The notes beneath the pieces were generated by a model. The model ran no database searches, was not told where the DNA came from, and worked only from the letters and a program-made list of their open reading frames with translations. From NCBI GenBank assembly GCA_002270465.1, contig NQOF01000002.1:186001-250000 (forward strand): 64,000 nucleotides of DNA. The letters run 5' to 3'. This stretch comes from Blautia hominis (lineage in GTDB: Bacteria > Bacillota > Clostridia > Lachnospirales > Lachnospiraceae). Shown piece by piece: positions 25,838 through 33,305 of this stretch. Each line of letters starts with the position of its first letter. Position 1 is the first letter of the stretch. The position numbers were made by a program, and so were the translations under genes.

Positions 25838-26929
25838 ATGATGAAAATAAATATGATGTCAAAAGCAGATATGGTAAAAGGGCAGGGTGTCCTTTCCGCC
25901 CATGATGAGCAGGTGGCGCTGGCGGCACAGGTTTTAAAAGGAAAGTTTGAAGTGCTGCACAACGCAAAGGAGTCCTGTGAGATCACACATTATCATTCTA
26001 TCAACCCGGAATTTTATCTGGGCATAGGGCGCAGGAAACGGCAGGGAAAAACGGTGGGTTATGTACATTTTCTTCCTGAGACCGTGGAGAACAGCATCCA
26101 TCTGCCCCAATTTATGAAAAAGATCTTCTACCGCTATATGCTTTCCTTCTACAAAAGAATGGATAAGCTGGTGACGGTCAATCCCTATTTTATTGAGCGT
26201 CTGGCGCATTACGGAATACCGAAAGAGCGGGTGACGTATATTCCCAATGTGGTGTCAGAGGAGGATTTTTATCCCCTTCCCCGTGAGGAGAGAGCACGTA
26301 TACGCAGGGAATACCGTATCAGCAAAGATGCGTTTACCGTGTTGTGTGTGGGACAGCTCCAAAAGCGGAAAGGTGTGGTTGACTTTGTGGAGGCAGCTGA
26401 AAAAATGCCGGACTGCATGTTTGTCTGGGCAGGCGGATTTTCCTTTGGCCGGATTTCCGATGGGTATGAGGAAATCAGGAAAATGATGAAACATCTTCCG
26501 CCGAATGTGCGTTTTTTGGGGATTGTGGACAGGGAGAAAATGAACGAAATCTACAATATGGCAGATGTGATGTTCCTGCCGTCCTACGAGGAACTCTTCC
26601 CCATGACCATACTGGAATCCATGAATTGTGCAATCCCGGTCCTGGTGCGGAACCTTCCAATCTATGATCCGATACTGTTTGATTACGCACTCAGAGGAGA
26701 CAATATGGAAGCTTTTGTGAGCACGTTAAAACAGCTCAGGGAGGAGCCGGATTTTTATCAGAGAAGTGCCCATGCCTCCTTTGCGGGACATGAATGCTAC
26801 AGCAGGGAGCATGTTGGGCAGATGTGGAAGGAATATTATGAAAAAACAGCGGCGGAGGTAAAGCGTCCGGTCCCTGTGCGGCAGAGAGGAGGAAAAGTGT
26901 GGAGACAAAAAGAACAGCAGTTCTCATGA
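25838..26929 (+). CDS. Glycosyltransferase family 4, second of pair
   Basis: 363 residues. GT4 features: V-L-C-V-G-Q-L-Q-K-R-K-G-V loop, F-L-P-S-Y-E-E-L-F-P-M-T-I-L-E-S in the E-x7-E region. The N-terminal domain is shorter than usual and starts with V-L-S-A-H-D-E-Q. It begins one base after the stop of the first glycosyltransferase and overlaps the next gene by 31 bp, so translation is tightly coupled. It probably adds the second sugar of a diglycosyl-diacylglycerol, by analogy with such pairs; the sugar donor is not determinable. Confidence 0.82.
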   Translation: MMKINMMSKADMVKGQGVLSAHDEQVALAAQVLKGKFEVLHNAKESCEITHYHSINPEFYLGIGRRKRQGKTVGYVHFLPETVENSIHLPQFMKKIFYRYMLSFYKRMDKLVTVNPYFIERLAHYGIPKERVTYIPNVVSEEDFYPLPREERARIRREYRISKDAFTVLCVGQLQKRKGVVDFVEAAEKMPDCMFVWAGGFSFGRISDGYEEIRKMMKHLPPNVRFLGIVDREKMNEIYNMADVMFLPSYEELFPMTILESMNCAIPVLVRNLPIYDPILFDYALRGDNMEAFVSTLKQLREEPDFYQRSAHASFAGHECYSREHVGQMWKEYYEKTAAEVKRPVPVRQRGGKVWRQKEQQFS

Positions 26930-27492
26930 ACCTCTGTACCGTCGCGGGACTGATCGGAATGGGATTTTTCATTTTCTATGGGGTGCAGAACAGGATCTTT
27001 GTATCAAAAGATGCCCTGGAACTTTTTCTTCATGACTGTGGTATGTGGGCTCCGGTCCTGTTTGTTCTGATCCAGATCGTCCAGGTAGTGATCCCCATCC
27101 TGCCGGGCGCCATAGGATGTCTTGGCGGGGTGCTGATATTTGGCCCTGTGTGGGGATTTGTATATAATTACATTGGCATCAGCATTGGCTCTGTATTGGC
27201 TTTCCTGCTCTCCAGACAGTACGGCAGACCTTTCGTACGGAATATGATCGGTGAGAAGAATTATGATAAATACATTGGATGGCTGAGCAAGGGGAATGGG
27301 TTTGACAAGGCGTTTGCGGTGGCGATCTTCCTTCCCGTGGCCCCTGACGACCTGTTGTGTTATATTGCAGGACTGACCAGGATGACGTTAAAGAAATTTA
27401 CAGCCATTATCATTCTGGGTAAGCCCGGGTCAATTCTCCTATACAGCCTGGGCCTTACAGGTATCATGGAGGTCTTAAAAATGATCTTCTGA
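26899..27492 (+). CDS. TVP38/TMEM64 (DedA-related, SNARE-associated) membrane protein
   Basis: 197 residues from GTG 26899, preceded by GAGGAGG. About five membrane segments; the family core reads P-G-A-I-G-C-L-G-G-V-L-I-F-G-P-x-W-G-F and R-Q-Y-G-R-P-F-V. DedA/TVP38 relatives are implicated in lipid scrambling or undecaprenyl phosphate recycling. Position at the end of the two-glycosyltransferase operon fits transport of the lipid product across the membrane, which is an inference. A terminator starts 8 bp after the stop. Confidence 0.85.
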   Translation: METKRTAVLMNLCTVAGLIGMGFFIFYGVQNRIFVSKDALELFLHDCGMWAPVLFVLIQIVQVVIPILPGAIGCLGGVLIFGPVWGFVYNYIGISIGSVLAFLLSRQYGRPFVRNMIGEKNYDKYIGWLSKGNGFDKAFAVAIFLPVAPDDLLCYIAGLTRMTLKKFTAIIILGKPGSILLYSLGLTGIMEVLKMIF

Positions 27493-27499
27493 TAAGGAT

Positions 27500-27546
27500 A
27501 ACGTCCCTTTTGCGGAGCATAAAGCTGCGGCAGAAGGGGCGTTTTT
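27500..27546 (+). terminator. Intrinsic terminator
   Basis: AACGTCCCTTTT pairs (with G-U pairs) with AGAAGGGGCGTT and is followed by Ts. It closes the glycosyltransferase operon. Confidence 0.8.
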
Positions 27547-27655
27547 CCGTGTATAATATGTAGAGTCAGAGCAGTTACAAAGATACAGTATGCATGACGA
27601 GGTGTCATTTATTGTGGGAAAATTACAAATAAAAAGAAAAATTGAGGAATGAATA

Positions 27656-27684
27656 TTGTATAAATCCAATGATTCATGTATAAT
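27656..27684 (+). promoter_or_regulatory. Sigma-A promoter of the hydrogenase-sensor operon
   Basis: TTGTAT, 17 bp, TATAAT, about 65 bp upstream of the start at 27749. Confidence 0.7.
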
Positions 27685-27748
27685 GAAATAGATAATTCTA
27701 AGCAATATTAACAATCTGCATCATACTGTGCGGACGGAAAAGGAAATT

Positions 27749-29476
27749 ATGTGGATTCTTAAATTTAAACCGGTAGACTGTAAAAATTGTTATAAGTGTG
27801 TACGCCATTGTCCGGTGAAGGCCATCAGGATCAAGGATCATCAGGCACAGATCATGCAGGATGACTGTATTCTCTGTGAAAGGTGTACCATCATCTGTCC
27901 CCAGCATGCAAAGGCGGAGAAAAATGATGTACCCAGCCTGAAGCGGATGATCGGGGAAGGGTATCCGCTTGTAGCAAGTGTGAATCCCGCCTATGTGGCG
28001 AAATTCGGACCAGGCAGTTTTCCGGCACTTCAGGAAGCATTTCTGAAACTGGGATTTGCGGATGCCAGAGAAGCTGCGGAAGGTACATATCTGGTGAGAA
28101 GGGAATACGAACGGATCCTCCAGGAGGGTCAAATGGATGTGATGATCACTTCTGTATGTCCCGCGGTGGTGCGTCTGGTGCGGAGTAAATATCCCAAGCT
28201 TGCCAAATATCTGCTTCCGGTATTGTCCCCTATGCAGACGCATGCAAAGTATCTGAAAGAGAAGAACAGGGATTGTATTCCTGTATACATAAGCCCCTGT
28301 ATCTCTCCGGTTGCGGAAATTTCTGAAAAGAACAATTATTCTGCCTATGTTATATCCTTTGAAGAGCTGGACTCCTGGATGGAGGAAAGCGGCATCCGGG
28401 TGGAGCATAAGCAGGAGGAACCCAGTCCAAAGCTTTCCAGGATGCGCGCCATGAGCGGTGGTATTACGAGGATTATCAGAAAAAATGAAGATTACACCTA
28501 TTTAAGTATAGATGGTGTGGAAAACTGTATGCAGGTTCTGGACGAACTGCAGGAGGGAAAGATACATAAATGCTTCCTGGAGCTTAATATCTGTGAGGGC
28601 GGCTGCATCGGAGGCCCTTCCTTTCAGAAAGATAAGAGACGCAGAATGAAAAGCTCCATAGATGTGATGGCTGCTTCCATGAAAGACCCTTTCCGGCCGG
28701 AGGATGAGGCTGATTTTAATCTTCCCATGGATCTGAACCTGGAGAGGGAGTTTATTGAAAAAGAGGTCACGCATCCCAATCCCACAGAGGAAGAACTTCA
28801 GGAAATCCTGAAAAAGATGGGAAAGGCCACCCACCAAAAGGAATTAAACTGCGGAGCCTGCGGATACAACACCTGCAGGGAAAAAGCCATTGCTATTTTC
28901 CAGAACAAAGCGGAAATCTCCATGTGCATTCCTTATATGAGGGAGCGGGAGGCAAGCTATGCCAACAAGATCATCAACTCCATGCCGGGAATGCTGGTGA
29001 CGGTCAATACGGATCTGGAAGTGGTGCAGCTTAACAAGGCGGCCATGGATCTATTTGATATCAGAAGAAAAAAGGCCATTATAGGGCAGCCGGTGTCCAA
29101 GCTTATGGATGACTATGCGTTTGTAAATATGCTGGCATTCGGAAAGGGTTTTACCCAGGATAAGATTTTTGTGGAGGAATACAAGGTCTATCTGGAACGT
29201 GTCCTCACGTATGATAAGAGTAACGGACTGATCATCTGCATTATGAAAAATGTCACAAAAGAAGTGGCACAGCAGCAGGAGGTGCGCCGCACCAGGATTA
29301 TGGCTGCTCAGATGGCAGATAAACTGGCAGACGAACAGCTCCGTATCGTCCATCAGATCGCAGAGCTTTTAGGGGAGACCGCAGCCGGCACCAAGGTGGC
29401 TGTGGAGAAGTTAAAGGAGACGATCCTCACAGAGCAGGAGAAGCCCAAAACAGATGATCCGGAGGAGTGGTTATGA
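27749..29476 (+). CDS. Sensory-type [FeFe]-hydrogenase-like protein with PAS domain (HydS)
   Basis: 575 residues from ATG 27749. Domains: two [4Fe-4S] ferredoxin motifs (C-K-N-C-Y-K-C..C-P and C-I-L-C-E-R-C..C-P) in residues 10-55; an H-cluster domain (about 70-340) with L1 T-S-V-C-P, L2 S-P-C-I-S-P-V-A-E and L3 I-C-E-G-G-C-I-G-G-P; another Cys-rich motif C-G-A-C-G-Y-N-T-C; and a PAS domain (about 400-500). L1 has Val where catalytic enzymes have the proton-relay Cys, and L2 lacks the Met and Lys usual in M-P-C-x-x-K, so fast H2 turnover is unlikely. This fits group C putative sensory hydrogenases, thought to report H2 or redox state through the PAS domain. It overlaps the phosphatase gene by 4 bp. 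Confidence 0.87.
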   Translation: MWILKFKPVDCKNCYKCVRHCPVKAIRIKDHQAQIMQDDCILCERCTIICPQHAKAEKNDVPSLKRMIGEGYPLVASVNPAYVAKFGPGSFPALQEAFLKLGFADAREAAEGTYLVRREYERILQEGQMDVMITSVCPAVVRLVRSKYPKLAKYLLPVLSPMQTHAKYLKEKNRDCIPVYISPCISPVAEISEKNNYSAYVISFEELDSWMEESGIRVEHKQEEPSPKLSRMRAMSGGITRIIRKNEDYTYLSIDGVENCMQVLDELQEGKIHKCFLELNICEGGCIGGPSFQKDKRRRMKSSIDVMAASMKDPFRPEDEADFNLPMDLNLEREFIEKEVTHPNPTEEELQEILKKMGKATHQKELNCGACGYNTCREKAIAIFQNKAEISMCIPYMREREASYANKIINSMPGMLVTVNTDLEVVQLNKAAMDLFDIRRKKAIIGQPVSKLMDDYAFVNMLAFGKGFTQDKIFVEEYKVYLERVLTYDKSNGLIICIMKNVTKEVAQQQEVRRTRIMAAQMADKLADEQLRIVHQIAELLGETAAGTKVAVEKLKETILTEQEKPKTDDPEEWL

Positions 29477-30645
29477 AGATACACTTTGACAACCTCTTTG
29501 CGGATTTTGGACATGTCAGCCTGAACAAAAAGAAAGAATCCCTCTGCGGAGATTATTATATTACAGAGGAAAAAGGCTCAGACACGGTACTGGTCCTCTC
29601 AGACGGCCTGGGCAGCGGGGTGAAAGCCAATATTCTGGCAACGCTCACAGCCAAAATGCTCTGTACTATGATGATCAAGAAACTGCCTCTTGACGATGCC
29701 GTGGAGGCTATTGCCAAAACGCTTCCCGTGTGTCATGTGCGGAATATGGCGTACTCTACCTTTACCGCCCTGAAGATCAGCGGCAGACAGGCATATCTGG
29801 CCCAGTATGACAACCCGGGTCTCATTCTTTTAAGAGATGGAAAGTCCGCGGCATATCCGGAGACCGCGCATAATATCGGGGAAAAAGAAATCCGGGAGGC
29901 AGAGTTTACCCTGGAAAAAGACGATGTGCTCATCCTCATGTCAGACGGCGTCACCAATGCCGGAATGGGAAAGACAACAGACGGAGGGTGGGGGCGGGAT
30001 GACGTAGTCCGTTTTTGTGAACAAAAATATAAAAAAGATATGTCAGCCCAAGAGCTGGCAGCCCATATCGCCAGCGCCTGTGTTGACCTGAATTTAGATG
30101 AGACAGATGATGATATCACAGTTCTGGTGATTAAATTATGTGAGCGGGCAGTTACCAATCTGATGATAGGACCGCCCAGTCAGATGGAAAAAGACGAAGC
30201 TTTTTTGAGATTGTTTTTTGGATCACCCGGAAAGCATATTGTGTGCGGAGGGACCACAGCGGCGTTTGTGGCAGATTATCTGGGTGAGAGTTTAACAGCG
30301 CTTGAAGACACCAGATGCGATGATATTCCGGCCATGTCCGCCCTAAAAGGTGTGGATCTGGTGACAGAGGGACTTCTGACCATCCGGCGTTTGAATATAT
30401 ATGCCAACCGTTATTTAAAAGACGGGCTGGCCGTGCTTGGTTTCGGCAGGAAAAAGGATGCAGCCGCAAGGCTTCTGGAGGAGCTTTTTGAGAATTCCAC
30501 AGACATCCGTATCTTTTTCGGGAACGCCAGAAATCCGGCAAACACGGAACTTCACATAGACGCAGGAGAAAAGCTGCGGCTGACCTATCACCTGAAGGAT
30601 TGTCTGGAGAAGGCAGGCAGACATGTGAAGATGAAGATTTGGTAA
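29473..30645 (+). CDS. PP2C/SpoIIE-type serine phosphatase, hydrogenase-associated
   Basis: 390 residues from ATG 29473, preceded by GGAGG. The N-terminal ~225 residues are a SpoIIE/PP2C domain: V-L-V-L-S-D-G-L-G-S-G at about 40, I-L-M-S-D-G-V-T-N near 160 and a D-E-T-D-D-D-I-T-V-L metal site. The C-terminal ~160 residues are a separate domain starting near H-I-V-C-G-G-T-T that I do not recognise by name. It is translationally coupled to the sensory hydrogenase, so it is the probable output enzyme. The phosphoprotein target is not visible. Confidence 0.85.
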   Translation: MKIHFDNLFADFGHVSLNKKKESLCGDYYITEEKGSDTVLVLSDGLGSGVKANILATLTAKMLCTMMIKKLPLDDAVEAIAKTLPVCHVRNMAYSTFTALKISGRQAYLAQYDNPGLILLRDGKSAAYPETAHNIGEKEIREAEFTLEKDDVLILMSDGVTNAGMGKTTDGGWGRDDVVRFCEQKYKKDMSAQELAAHIASACVDLNLDETDDDITVLVIKLCERAVTNLMIGPPSQMEKDEAFLRLFFGSPGKHIVCGGTTAAFVADYLGESLTALEDTRCDDIPAMSALKGVDLVTEGLLTIRRLNIYANRYLKDGLAVLGFGRKKDAAARLLEELFENSTDIRIFFGNARNPANTELHIDAGEKLRLTYHLKDCLEKAGRHVKMKIW

Positions 30646-30721
30646 TGGCTCCGTTCCTTGAAAGGATGGGACCGGGCCGCAATATTCGGTAGTCATTTGG
30701 CACTTTGGAAGGCGGACATTC

Positions 30722-30854
30722 GTAACCGTTCAGACAAGCTGGACCGTTACACATCCAGCCATTAAAAATCGCTTCGCGATGGGCTGGATGCCTGCTGGTA
30801 CTACTTTTTCATACGGTCAGCGCAGTATATGCGCAGACCTGTCTGAACTGTTAC
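30722..30854. repeat. Palindromic intergenic element, copy 3
   Basis: 133 bp with inverted ends (GTAACCGTTCAGACA ... TGTCTGAACTGTTAC), inner ATCGCTTCGCGATGG and TACTACTTTTTCATACGGTC. It is very close to copy 2. It fills most of the 292-bp gap between the phosphatase and NuoE-like genes. Confidence 0.9.
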
Positions 30855-30937
30855 GGACATTCAGCATTTGAACAAAAATGTGCGGGTCCATCTTCCAGGG
30901 TGCCAGAGGTAATATATTATATATAGGAGGGTAATAT

Positions 30938-31417
30938 ATGTTAGACCAATCTTACTACGAAAAGGCAGATGAGATCATTGGGCGGTACGGAAAGAAACCG
31001 TCATCCCTGATTCCGATCATGCAGGACATTCAGGGTGAATACCGCTATCTGCCGGGGGAACTGCTCACTTACACTGCACAGCAGATCGGGGTGACAGAGG
31101 CAAAAGCTTACAGCGTTGCAACTTTTTATGAGAATTTCTCTTTTGAGCCAAAGGGAAAATATGTCATTAAAGTCTGCGATGGAACGGCGTGCCATGTGAG
31201 AAAATCTATGCCGATCCTGGAAGCGCTCTACAAAGAGCTGGGACTGAGCAAAAAGAAACATACCACCGATGATATGATCTTTACGGTGGAAACAGTATCC
31301 TGTCTGGGTGCATGCGGGCTGGCTCCCACTCTCATGGTCAATGAGGAAGTGCATCCCAAGATGTCACCGGAAAAAGTAGTTGCGTTAGTGCAGGAATTGA
31401 GAGGTGAAGGCGCATGA
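30938..31417 (+). CDS. NuoE-like [2Fe-2S] subunit of NAD-linked formate dehydrogenase
   Basis: 159 residues, AGGAGG upstream of ATG. Thioredoxin-fold [2Fe-2S] protein with the ligand pattern C-D-G-T-A-C and C-L-G-A-C-G, as in NuoE, HydC and HndA. It passes electrons between the flavin subunit and other centres. The next gene overlaps by 4 bp. The context (NuoF-like then molybdopterin FDH) indicates an NAD(P)-dependent, possibly electron-bifurcating formate dehydrogenase. Confidence 0.92.
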   Translation: MLDQSYYEKADEIIGRYGKKPSSLIPIMQDIQGEYRYLPGELLTYTAQQIGVTEAKAYSVATFYENFSFEPKGKYVIKVCDGTACHVRKSMPILEALYKELGLSKKKHTTDDMIFTVETVSCLGACGLAPTLMVNEEVHPKMSPEKVVALVQELRGEGA

Positions 31418-33294
31418 TGATTTCAAACAAAGCAGAACTTGACAAGTGCAGGGAAGCGGCAGAGCAGGAGCTGCAGTCTTATGGATGCAGGATCCTTGTC
31501 TGTTCCGGTACAGGATGTATTGCTACGGGTTCCGAGAAAATCTATCAAAAGATGATGGAGATTGTTGGGAATACCCCCAATGTCACCATTGAATTTGCAC
31601 CCCATGATGAAAAAGAGCATGTGGGCGTCAAGAGAACAGGATGCCAGGGATTCTGTGAATTCGGTCCCCTGGTGCGTATCCAGAAGGGCGACAAAGTGGT
31701 GCAGTACATAAAGGTTCAGCCGGATGACTGCCAGGAAATATTTGACCATACCGTTATGGGTGACGGTCTTGTGGACAGACTTCTCTACAAGAAAGAGGAA
31801 AAGACCTATGTACAGCCTGATGAGATCCCTTTCATTGCAAAACAGACACGTATCGTGCTGGAAAACTGCGGCAGATTTGACGCAGAATCCATTGATGAAT
31901 ATATAGCAGCGGGCGGATTTAAAGCCCTGGAAAAAGTGCTGTTTGATATGAAACCTGAGGATGTTGTGGAGGAAGTGGACCAGTCCGGCCTGCGCGGAAG
32001 AGGCGGCGGCGGATTCCCCACCGGAAGGAAATGGAAACAGGTTGCTGCGCAGGAAGAAAAAGAGCGCTATGTGGTCTGCAACGGTGACGAGGGTGACCCG
32101 GGAGCATTCATGGACGGTTCCGTTATGGAAGGGGATCCTTTCAAGCTTATCGAAGGTATGATGATCGCCGGATACGCAGTAGGTTCCGCTGAGGGATATA
32201 TCTATGTGCGTGCCGAGTACCCCAACTCTGTGGCAAGACTGAAACACGCCATTGCAGTGATGGAGGAGAGAAATCTTCTGGGAGAGAACATTCTGGGAAC
32301 AGATTTTGCCTTCCATATGCATATCAACCGGGGCGCCGGTGCCTTTGTCTGCGGCGAAGGTTCGGCTCTGACTGCTTCCATAGAAGGCAACAGAGGATTC
32401 CCGCGTACCAAACCGCCAAGAACGGTTGATCATGGTCTGTGGGCAAAACCAACGGTCCTGAACAATGTGGAGACCTATGCTAATGTTCCTAAGATCATCT
32501 TAAAGGGACATGAGTGGTTCCGTACGATCGGAACAGAGGGAAGCCCGGGAACCAAGACCTTCTCCCTGACGGGTTCCATTGAGAATACCGGCCTGATCGA
32601 AGTTCCCATGGGAACCACCCTGCGGGAGATCATTTATGAGATCGGCGGCGGCCTTCAGGAAGGTTCTGAATTCAAAGCAGTGCAGATCGGCGGACCGTCC
32701 GGCGGATGTCTGACCACACAGCATTTGGATGAGCCTCTTGATTTTGACTCTGTTAAGAAATTCGGCGCTATTGTGGGTTCCGGCGGACTTGTTGTTATGA
32801 ACACGGACACCTGTATGGTGGAAGTGGCAAGATTTTTCATGAGCTTTACCCAGAGAGAATCCTGTGGAAAATGTGTTCCCTGCCGTATCGGTACCAAGAG
32901 AATGCTGGAGATCCTTGAAAAGATCGTAGCAGGAAAAGGCGAGCCGGAAGACCTTGACAAGCTGGAAGAGATTGCAAAGAGTGTAAAAGACTTGTCTCTG
33001 TGCGGTCTTGGCAAGAGTGCACCCCTTCCTGTACTGAGTACCATCCGTATGTTCCGCGACGAATATATGGAGCATATTGTGGATAAGAAATGTGCTTCCC
33101 ATACCTGTACAGCGCTTCGGAACTACTATATTGATCCGGAAAAATGTAAGGGATGTACCAAGTGTGCAAGAAATTGCCCGGTTGGCGCCATCACCGGCGA
33201 GAAGAAAGAGCCGCATACCATCGATACCGCAAAATGTATCAAATGCGGAGCATGTATAGAGAACTGCAGTTTCGATGCAATTGAGGTAAGATAG
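31414..33294 (+). CDS. NuoF/HydB-like flavin subunit with ferredoxin tail
   Basis: 626 residues. Order: N-terminal thioredoxin-like [2Fe-2S] region (C-S-G-T-G-C near 30, C-Q-G-F-C near 80); FMN/NAD(H) domain with G-L-R-G-R-G-G-G-G-F-P-T-G; SLBB region; C-terminal [4Fe-4S] helix S-C-G-K-C-V-P-C-R-I-G-T; then a two-cluster ferredoxin (C-K-G-C-T-K-C..C-P, C-I-K-C-G-A-C). This is the HydB/HndC layout of flavin-based electron-bifurcating enzymes. It should exchange electrons with NAD(H) and, through the tail, ferredoxin. Start ATG 31414 overlaps the NuoE stop; an FdhA-like subunit follows after 11 bp. Confidence 0.93.
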   Translation: MMISNKAELDKCREAAEQELQSYGCRILVCSGTGCIATGSEKIYQKMMEIVGNTPNVTIEFAPHDEKEHVGVKRTGCQGFCEFGPLVRIQKGDKVVQYIKVQPDDCQEIFDHTVMGDGLVDRLLYKKEEKTYVQPDEIPFIAKQTRIVLENCGRFDAESIDEYIAAGGFKALEKVLFDMKPEDVVEEVDQSGLRGRGGGGFPTGRKWKQVAAQEEKERYVVCNGDEGDPGAFMDGSVMEGDPFKLIEGMMIAGYAVGSAEGYIYVRAEYPNSVARLKHAIAVMEERNLLGENILGTDFAFHMHINRGAGAFVCGEGSALTASIEGNRGFPRTKPPRTVDHGLWAKPTVLNNVETYANVPKIILKGHEWFRTIGTEGSPGTKTFSLTGSIENTGLIEVPMGTTLREIIYEIGGGLQEGSEFKAVQIGGPSGGCLTTQHLDEPLDFDSVKKFGAIVGSGGLVVMNTDTCMVEVARFFMSFTQRESCGKCVPCRIGTKRMLEILEKIVAGKGEPEDLDKLEEIAKSVKDLSLCGLGKSAPLPVLSTIRMFRDEYMEHIVDKKCASHTCTALRNYYIDPEKCKGCTKCARNCPVGAITGEKKEPHTIDTAKCIKCGACIENCSFDAIEVR

Positions 33295-33305
33295 GAGGAG
33301 AGAGA

